From: Muraenolepis orangiensis
Taxonomy: Eukaryota > Chordata > Actinopteri > Gadiformes > Muraenolepididae
Length of the DNA stretch: 64,000 nucleotides
Direction of reading: 5' to 3'
Assembly (NCBI GenBank): GCA_027704905.1
Contig: JANIIK010000504.1
Coordinates: 352,629-416,628 of the forward strand
In this document: piece after piece, positions 30,416 to 64,000 of the stretch
Layout: the number at the start of each line of letters is the position of its first letter
Numbering within the stretch: position 1 is the first letter of the stretch
Program-made: the position numbers and the translations under genes
The notes under the pieces: generated by a model
The model's input: only the letters and a program-made list of their open reading frames with translations
Told to the model about the DNA's origin: nothing
Database searches by the model: none

Positions 30416-31233
30416 GTTACTGACGCTTCATACACATATTATAGAGATAGGAGTACTCCCGCCTGAAGGACTATGTACTGCTAGTATGTACACTACTTAG
30501 ATTCCCGTCGTGTGGCCAGCAGGAAGCAACAACATGACAACTTCCGGACACGTGTTTTCAAATTAAAAGCCCGCCCCTGTATGCTATAAACATCTAACTA
30601 CACACACATCGACCACCTACAATGGAACGCTTACTCCACATCTCCGGCAGAATGCATTCATTAAACACACGTGGCAGTAGTGATAAACATGCAATAGCTG
30701 TCCAGGAAAGTATGATAGTGTAATGCTATATGGATGACAATGTAATGTTGATATGTTAATATGTAATATGTATGTAATGTAAAGTAATATGGATGATGTC
30801 TATGAGGATGATGTCTGGCTCCAGACATCCAAACAGTTTATTGAATGAGAGTTCTGATATTATTATTGTTAGAATTATTTCTATGCCCCCAATAATGTTT
30901 GATAGTTGAAATCAGGAATAAATCTAGGATATATATTTATACTATATTTATTATTATTATTATGGATATTTCAAACACATAACGCCGTTACTTCCGGTCA
31001 CGTGATCGGACATGAAGACTGCAGACAACCAAAGACTAAAGGCAACATGGCGCTTCTATTACTCATGCAGTGAATATGTATTGAATACATGTGAATTAAA
31101 TACATGTGTTGAATATACCTGAATGTAATACATGTATTGAGTACAGCTAGAGCTCAGTGTGTGTGTGTGTGTGTGTGTGTGGTATCCGCGGAGAGCGGGC
31201 TCTGTTGTTAGGCGTGGTAACCTAGGAGACGGG
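30416..31233. promoter_or_regulatory. Divergent promoter of uxt and cdk20 with paired ETS/E-box elements
   Basis: The two start codons are 818 bp apart and point away from each other. ACTTCCGGACACGTG at 30540-30554 lies 125 bp from the uxt ATG and ACTTCCGGTCACGTG at 30990-31004 lies 230 bp from the cdk20 ATG: the same ETS site plus E-box with the same one-base spacer. A YY1-like AACATGGCGC lies at 31044-31053. No TATA box is evident. This is the pattern of TATA-less housekeeping promoters. A short (GT)n stands at 31157-31182. Confidence 0.6.
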
Positions 31234-40722
<9,489 letters not shown>

Positions 40723-40996
40723 ACCCCATGCTGCTGCGACACCACGCCCCCTGTTTGTAGCAGCCAATCACAGCACACACTTAGACATTATCATTTATAC
40801 AGATATGACAATACAGATAATATATATGTGAAGTTCTATATTGATGCTGCTGTTATATATCTATATATCTATACATCTATGTATGTATTTATATATATAT
40901 AGATATTTTGAAAGATATATAGTTATATATAGACTTGTTAAATATGCGAGCGGAATTACTGTCATTTAATTAAGTTTTGATTGTCTGGAATGTGTC

Positions 40997-41002
40997 AATA
41001 AA
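40997..41002 (+). terminator. cdk20: Candidate cdk20 poly(A) signal AATAAA
   Basis: AATAAA about 240 bp past the expected stop, followed by GT-rich sequence near 41044. Confidence 0.55.
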
Positions 41003-41049
41003 AAACGTTATGTAATAAATTATGATAAAATTCCATCTACTGTCTTATG

Positions 41050-42360
41050 TTGTGCCTTATCTCCCAAAAGACCCAGCCCCCTCCCCTGCCTGTACCCCCA
41101 CCTCACCAACTGCTCCATGGAATCGTGCCACCGCCTTAAAAATGGCCACTGTCACCACACTCCTCCAAAAACCTGTTCAGATTCAGATTCAGATTCAGAA
41201 AACTTTATTAATCCCGAGGGAAATTAAGGTGCAACAGTTGACACAGGGGGAATAAATGCACACACAAATATACTAATACAAGTCCCATCCTTCCTTTACC
41301 ACTACCAGCCAAACTCCAATCTTGCCTTCCTCTCAAAAACCCCAGTTGCCGCACAGCTCCTTCTGCCCTTCTGAAAGTATTCAATGACTTCCTCACCTCG
41401 GCTCACACCGGAGTCCTTAAATCTTCAGTGCAGAACTTTTGCCTCCCCCTTCTGGGCAGTGAGAGTAATTACACAGACACTGGAGACTATACAAGACTCC
41501 TCGCAGTCAAACGCTTTCCCTTTCAGACGTCTGAACACACGCCCTGAACGCAGAGTTTATTTTTATCTGGAGCATCCACTCCAGAGAATCCACTCCAGGG
41601 AATTGTAATCAAAGATGAGTTCAAAGTTAACCAAATAACCATCTTATAAAGCATACAGTGGTAGTTTAAACAGCTTTTTTTCTAGATGAAGTAAAACGCA
41701 TCACGTCCCACGTCCGACTCTTCCGAAGCTTTCTCTGGTGGCCATAGGCTAGTCGTTAGGCTTCATCCTCATGGTGTGAACTGGTTTGACAACATCAAGT
41801 ACCACACTCCTACCGTGAACCACAACATCTTGCTGACCAGACTCTGAGGCCTCTGCGTGGAATTGCACTCGGCTGGCTCCGGTCCTACCAGATGACCTCA
41901 ACTCCTCTGTTACATCCACAGCCACACAAGGTGTTCCCCATGGCTCCGTACTCGGCCCACCTCCTTTTCATCATCTACATTGGCACTGGGCACCAAAACC
42001 ACACACCCCTCTCTCACATTGACCCCCCGTCTGTCTGCAATGGAAGTCTGGATGCAACCAAAGTTCCTCAAAGTCAACAGTGAAACCAAACTGTTGAGCC
42101 TTCCTCATCTGCTCCAAGTCCACCCTCAGACCTCATACTCTAACCCTAACCTCGACCTGATCCTCCTGATCCCTTTGTAGGGCTGTAGTCAGAGGCTAGT
42201 CGTTTTATCCTACAGATATATTTAGTATAGATCCGGCCCTGCTGCTGAAACACTGATGCACGCCTCGATTTACTTCCACCTTGACTATTGCGACTCAATT
42301 ATATTGCGACTTCAACTCCCTTAAACTGGATGAGTTTTATGCTTCACTAAGCAAAGCCAA
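41050..42360 (+). mobile_element. Old, decayed L2-type LINE
   Basis: Plus-strand fragments in order: TVTTLLQKP, then SNLAFLSKTPVAAQL, VFNDFLT-like, TVNHNILLTRL, QGVPHGSVLGP and FHLDYCDSI. These follow the L2 reverse transcriptase order but need several frame changes. Confidence 0.7.
41175..41278 (-). mobile_element. Short LINE 3'-end fragment nested in the old L2
   Basis: TTCAGATTCAGATTCAGA tail then AACTTTATTAATCCC, the reverse complement of a common fish LINE 3' end. A similar tail is at 62633-62660. The L2 reading resumes right after it. Confidence 0.65.
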
Positions 42361-42399
42361 GTTTCCAAAAATAAGGATCAAACTACAGCCCTTAGTGCT

Positions 42400-42960
42400 G
42401 TAGTTAGGGGTTAGCCCTTATGGCTGTAGTTAGGGGCTAGTCGTTAGGGCTGTAGTTAGGGGCTAGTCGTTAGGGCTATTGTTAGGGGCTAGTTGTAAGG
42501 GCTGTAGTTAGGGGCTAGCCCTTAGGGCTGTAGTTAGGGGATAGCCCTTAGGGCTATAGTTAGGGCTGTAGTTAGGGGCTAGTCATTAGGGCTGTTGTTA
42601 GGGGCTAGCCCTTAAGGCCGTAGTCAGGGGCTAGTCGTTAGGGCTGTAGTTAGGGGCTAGCCCTTAGGGCTGTTATTAGGGGCTAGTCGTTAGGGCTGTA
42701 GTTAGGGGCTAGTCGTAAGGGCTGTAGTTAGGGGCTAGTCGTAAGGGCTGTAGTCAGGGGCTAGTCGTTAGGGCTGTAGTTAAGGGCTAGTCGTAAAGGC
42801 TGTAGTTAGGGGCTAGTCGTTAGGGCTGTAGTTAGGGGCTAGTCGTAATGGCTGTAGTTATGGGCTAGTCATAAGGGCTGTAGTTAGGGGCTAGTCATTA
42901 GGGCTGTAGTTAGGGGCTAGTCATTAGGGCTGTAGTTAGGGGCTAGTTAGGGGCTAGTCA
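42400..42960. repeat. 26-bp minisatellite, about 21 copies
   Basis: Unit GGGCTGTAGTTAGGGGCTAG plus TCGTTA, with many small changes. Confidence 0.92.
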
Positions 42961-44029
42961 TATATTGAACATTGAATGGGATTTATGCATGTCAAATCCT
43001 ACAGGGAGGGGCGTCGCAACAGGGTAGGCAAACTAGGCAATTGCCTGGGCCCCGAGGACGGCAGAACGACATGTCCAAATTGGGAAACCCCCGTAGTGTC
43101 CCCATGTCATTAGCTCGTTGCCAGTAGCTTTGAAATTACAGAGCGGCAATCAAACATCACATGATGCGCACGGGGGGGCGAGATCACTGCCATTATACTC
43201 ACTACTCACTACTCACTACATGATAGGGAGTTCACTATAGAGGGCGATGTAGTGAGCTCAGCGGCGAAATAAAAACAAAACCACGTTGGGACGCACTACT
43301 GGAGGCTCCGTTGATGACGTCATTGCTGTCTCATAATTTAACTAATTATGTCAGATCTTGGTCGGCGGATGTCACTTGTCCTTCTGTTGAATGCATGACA
43401 GGTTGGACACTACTGTTCACGATGCATTCTGGTACGACACGATGAGTGCAATATCTAGGATGTAATAATTGTCACTATACATTCGGACAGCACTACAAAA
43501 TGCGACTCATAGTGGCTTTGATTAAATACATTTAGATCATTTAATCAATGAATGAATACATTCAATGAGTCAGTTATATTAACATGACCACATAAACCTC
43601 AGGTTAGCTCTCCTCTTAGCATGCTGCTATTGTGTTAGCATGCTATTACAGACCTAGTGTGTGGGTGGGGGTGAGGGTGTGGGTGTGTGAGGGTCTTGCT
43701 ATTCCAGTCGGACAGCCTGTAATAATCTGAGTTGCTATAGGGTAACCGGGGGTTGGGGTTTCAGTGACAGGTGGGTGTCAGTGACGTCACTGGAGGTCAC
43801 ATGGTGTCATAAAGTCCCCCCTCTAGCTCCCTTCTTAATACTAATGGACTACAACCCTAGAAATACTGTAAGTCCCAGCAGGTTCAGTTCCAAACAATAG
43901 TAATGGACTACAACACTAGAACTACAAGTCCCAAAGCGATGTGGATGATGTTTTAAGACCTATACACATTGAATAGCTGGTAACTCAAGTGAAAATATTT
44001 GAGAGTTTAGAGTTTAGACTAGTTTAGAG
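42961..44029. other. Intergenic sequence, no gene seen
   Basis: Mixed unique sequence; 43009-43060 may be the end of an old DNA transposon. A 45-bp stretch near 43840 (ATGGACTACAACCCTAGAA) is repeated near 43900. Confidence 0.4.
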
Positions 44030-44190
44030 TGGAGCACTACAGGGTTTAGTTTGGACTAGTTAAGAGTGGAGCACTACAGAGGTTAGTTTGGACTAGTTTA
44101 GAGTGGAGCCACACAGAGGTTAGTTTGGACTAGTTTAGAGTGGAGCCACACAGAGGTTAGTTTGGACTAGTTAAGAGTGGAGCACTAAAT
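44030..44190. repeat. 41-bp repeat, about 4 copies
   Basis: Units with GGTTAGTTTGGACTAGTT and AGAGTGGAGC. Confidence 0.9.
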
Positions 44191-44194
44191 GGTT

Positions 44195-45420
44195 GTCATC
44201 ATGGTACAGAGTTCAGAGAGATGACAGCTGAGGGGAAGAAGCTGCTTGAATTGGAACAGAGGTTCCTGTAGCGCCTGTAGGGTAACAGTCCCTGGTGGGG
44301 TGAGAGGGGAGGAGGGTAACAGTCCCTGGTGGGGTGAGAGGGGAGGAGGGTAACAGTCCCTGGTGGGGTGAGAGGGGAGGAGGGTAACAGTCCCTGGTGG
44401 GGTGAGAGGGGAGGAGGGTAACAGTCCCTGGTGGGGTGAGAGGGGAGGAGGGTAACAGTCCCTGGTGGGGTGAGAGGGGAGGAGGGTAACAGTCCCTGGT
44501 GGGGTGAGAGGGGAGGAGGGTAACAGTCCCTGGTGGGGTGAGAGGGGAGGAGGGTAACAGTCCCTGGTGGGGTGAGAGGGGAGGAGGGTAACAGTCCCTG
44601 GTGGGGTGAGAGGGGAGGAGGGTAACAGTCCCTGGTGGGGTGAGAGGGGAGGAGGGTAACAGTCCCTGGTGGGGTGAGAGGGGAGGAGGGTAACAGTCCC
44701 TGGTGGGGTGAGAGGGGAGGAGGGTAACAGTCCCTGGTGGGGTGAGAGGGGAGGAGGGTAACAGTCCCTGGTGGGGTGAGAGGGGAGGAGGGTAACAGTC
44801 CCTGGTGGGGTGAGAGGGGAGGAGGGTAACAGTCCCTGGTGGGGTGAGAGGGGAGGAGGGTAACAGTCCCTGGTGGGGTGAGAGGGGAGGAGGGTAACAG
44901 TCCCTGGTGGGGTGAGAGGGGTCTTTGACAATGTTATGTGTCTTCCTCAGACACCGTTTGTGGTGGGTGGTGTTTATTGCAGGGAGGGGTAGTCCAACGA
45001 TGCGTTGGGCGGTTTTCACCACCCTCTGCAGCGCTTTCCGGTCAGAAACAGTGCAGTTGCCGTACCTCACTGTGATGCAGTTGGTGAGGATGCTTTCAAT
45101 AGCACACCGGTAGAAGTTCACCAGAATCTAAGGTGACAGGTGGGCTTTCCTCAGTCTCCTCAGGAAGAAGAGAGGCTGGTGAGCCTTCTTTACCAGCGAG
45201 GCCGTGTTGAGGGACCAGGAGAGGTCCTCGGAGATGTGGACCCCCAGGAATTTGAAGCTGGAGACACGCTCGACCTCCGCTCCGTTGATGAGGATGGGGG
45301 CGTGTGCGCCAGCTCTGGTCTTCCTGAAGTCGACGATCAGCTCCTTGGTCTTCTTGGTGTTGAGGGCCAGGTTGTTGTCAGTGCACCACGCCACCAGGTG
45401 CTGGACCTCCTCCCTGTAGA
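44195..45420 (-). mobile_element. 5'-truncated non-LTR retrotransposon with a satellite inside its ORF
   Basis: Minus strand: WCTDNNLALNTKKTKELIVD, VERVSSFKFLGVHISEDLSW, YGNCTVSDRKALQRVVKTAQ, then HNIVKDPSHPTR, which runs straight into a 34-bp array. A stop near 45128 splits the frame. Related to, but distinct from, the elements at 36.4 and 60 kb. Confidence 0.88.
44281..44925. repeat. 34-bp minisatellite, about 19 copies, inside the LINE
   Basis: Near-perfect units TAACAGTCCCTGGTGGGGTG plus 14 bases. Since 34 is not a multiple of three, one reading passes through all three frames. Confidence 0.96.
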
Positions 45421-45559
45421 ACCGGAGGCGCCGGAAATATCCCTCCCTCCGCAGCTGTCAATCATCCCATCATCTGCAGACCGCACTCATTGGGTGATGA
45501 CAGCCCAACGAGGATTTGGACCGTATTAACCCCACAAACACAAACACAGCTTTGCTATC

Positions 45560-45787
45560 ATGGTAATTTAGTTGTGTTTATATCCTACATTTGATTTTGA
45601 AGCAATACACTGCTTCACCCTCACATCACCATTCATACACTGACGGTGGAGTCAGCCATCAAGGAGACAGCCAGCAGGTCAGGAGCAGTTGGGGTTAGGG
45701 GGTCTTGCTCAAGGACACTGTCGGGGGATCGAACCAGCGATTTTCGGTTGTGAGGCGACCGCTCTACCTCCTGAGCTATACTGCAGC
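45560..45787 (-). mobile_element. tRNA-derived SINE
   Basis: On the minus strand the head has a box A (TAGCTCAGGAGGTAGAGCGG, ends near 45778) and box B (GGTTCGATCCC near 45734) of a tRNA-like promoter, followed by a body with GTGTCCTTGAGCAAGAC as in fish SINEs. It lacks the fold of a working tRNA gene. Confidence 0.75.
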
Positions 45788-45822
45788 CTATATTGCGGCT
45801 GAATCTGAACTTTCAGCTTGGG

Positions 45823-46110
45823 GGCCCCCCCAGTGGCCGCGGGGGGCCCTATGCAGTGGCCACGGGGGCCCCCTAGTGGCCGCGGGGGGCGCCCTATGCA
45901 GTGGCCGCGAGTGCCCCCTAGTGGCCGCGGGGGGGCCCTATGCAGTGGCCGTGGGGGCCCCCTAGTGGCCGCGGGGGGGCCCTATGCAGTGGCCGCGGGG
46001 GGGCCCTATGCAGTGGCCGCGGGGGGCCCCCTAGTGGCTGGGGGGGGCCCCCTAGTGGCTGCGGGGGGGGCCCCTAGTGGCTGCGGGGGGGGCCCCTAGT
46101 GGCTGCGGGG
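45823..46110 (-). promoter_or_regulatory. GC-rich tandem array with repeated CTCF-like cores upstream of slc6a8
   Basis: The array repeats short GC-rich units. GCCCCCTAGTGG, the reverse complement of the CTCF core CCACTAGGGGGC, occurs at 45868-45879, 45913-45924, 45957-45968, 46026-46037 and 46047-46058, and with one C fewer at 46070 and 46092. All point the same way. CTCF binding is inferred from motif only. Confidence 0.5.
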
Positions 46111-46146
46111 GTCCTTCCTCCTCTACTTCTACAACCACCAACCGCC

Positions 46147-46350
<204 letters not shown>

Positions 46351-46377
46351 TCACAGGCGCGTGAGCAGCTGCGAGCC

Positions 46378-46821
46378 TTATAAAGCCGTGCGAGGCACGC
46401 CGCGCCTCAGTCTTCGCAGCAGGACGGACCGTTAGCAGCGCTTCTTCTACGCCTCGGTCATCGACCTCACCGCTGACATTATCCTCCGTCGTTGAGAATC
46501 CCTTCCATCCATTCCGTAATAACCTTCAAGCGGCCGGCAGCAGACTCGTCTCCCCGGTCCGGTGTCACCGTTGGACCGACGGATCCCGGTGCCTGACGCC
46601 GATCCCATGCGATTCTTCAGACTGTCCTTCAAGTGTTTCGTGGACTGTTTCTGAGCGCCGTCCTCACCAACACACCACCCTTCAAAACATCTCAAAACAT
46701 TGTTTTTATAAAAAAAAACAGTCGACGGACGACCCTTTTCAACCTTCCAAGCCGGACCGTTTATTGAGGTAGAGGAGGAGAAGCAGAGGAGGAGGAGCAG
46801 AGGAGAAGGTCCGGAGGAGCC
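46378..46821 (+). promoter_or_regulatory. slc6a8: slc6a8 core promoter and 5' leader
   Basis: TATAAAG at 46379-46385 and an initiator-like CTCAGTC with its A at 46409, exactly 30 bp downstream, fit a TATA/Inr promoter. The leader to the ATG at 46822 is GC-rich and contains a short upstream reading frame (46607-46654). No splice sites are needed to join it to exon 1. Confidence 0.65.
46607..46654 (+). CDS. Short upstream ORF in the slc6a8 leader
   Basis: ATG to TGA, 15 codons, MRFFRLSFKCFVDCF, in a weak start context, ending 168 bases before the main ATG. It would lie in the leader if transcription starts at the TATA/Inr. Function unknown; it may be chance. Confidence 0.3.
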   Translation: MRFFRLSFKCFVDCF

Positions 46822-63818
<16,997 letters not shown>

Positions 63819-64000
63819 GTACTACTACTGTACTACTATAGTACTACTATACTTCTTCTATAGTACTACACTACTACACTTTACTACTATAGTACCACTA
63901 TACTACTACTATAGTACTAGACTTCTACACTGCTATAATACTACTATAGTACCACTATACTACTACTATAGTACTAGACTTCTACACTGCTATAATACTA
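63819..64000. repeat. TACTACTATAGTACTACT-type repeat at the slc6a8 exon 6 donor
   Basis: A TAC-rich repeat with a unit of about 56 bp seen twice near the end; it starts with the donor gtactactac and runs off the window. Confidence 0.9.

Noticed and set aside
44185..45121. 248- and 302-codon minus frames (PPLSPHQGLLPSSPLTPPGT)
   Set aside because: The 34-bp array inside a LINE; only the RT part has meaning.
45725..45785. tRNA gene on the minus strand
   Set aside because: Box A and B are present but the stem pairings are poor and a SINE body follows.

Overview
The window looks like a piece of a teleost fish chromosome: vertebrate genes split by many introns, fish-type non-LTR retrotransposons, a hAT-type MITE and a very high load of tandem repeats. 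I cannot name the species. Four real genes can be rebuilt exon by exon: elk1 (minus, coding 25426-10205, complete), uxt (minus, 30415-27519, complete), cdk20/CCRK (plus, 31234 to about 40760, complete apart from a probable 1-base frameshift near the C-terminus) and slc6a8, the creatine transporter (plus, from 46822 and running off the right edge; first six coding exons present). elk1 next to uxt matches the human Xp11.23 neighbourhood.

Layout. 1-10.2 kb holds a 30/41-bp minisatellite, a (CA)n tract, a small CCAAT/GC-box segment that may be the start of a minus-strand gene, a 2.1-kb polypurine array, AT-rich DNA and several minisatellites, then the elk1 3' flank with three CTCF-like motifs. 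10.2-26.8 kb is elk1: the DNA-binding, SRF-contact, MAPK-docking and transactivation parts lie on ten coding exons, with transposon remnants and a 36-bp array in its long intron, and a CpG-rich promoter with paired CRE sites. 27.5-30.4 kb is uxt. The 818 bp between the uxt and cdk20 start codons form a divergent promoter with the same ETS/E-box element on both sides. 31.2-41 kb is cdk20, whose introns hold arrays made from its own exon-intron junctions plus two LINE insertions. 41-46 kb is intergenic: old L2, minisatellites, a LINE with an array inside its ORF, a tRNA-derived SINE and a GC-rich array of CTCF-like cores. 46.4-64 kb is slc6a8, with a TATA/Inr promoter and introns filled with satellites and a LINE.

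The most unusual signal is that several minisatellites are built from copies of exon-intron junctions and so carry runs of splice donors or acceptors: the elk1 ETS-exon donor (about 3 kb), the cdk20 exon 6 donor (18 copies), the cdk20 exon 6 acceptor (3 copies), the cdk20 exon 5 acceptor (about 5), the cdk20 exon 2 donor (more than 15), and stray copies of two junctions in cdk20 intron 3. I know of no described class of this kind. Most very long open frames in the window are read-throughs of satellites and are not genes.
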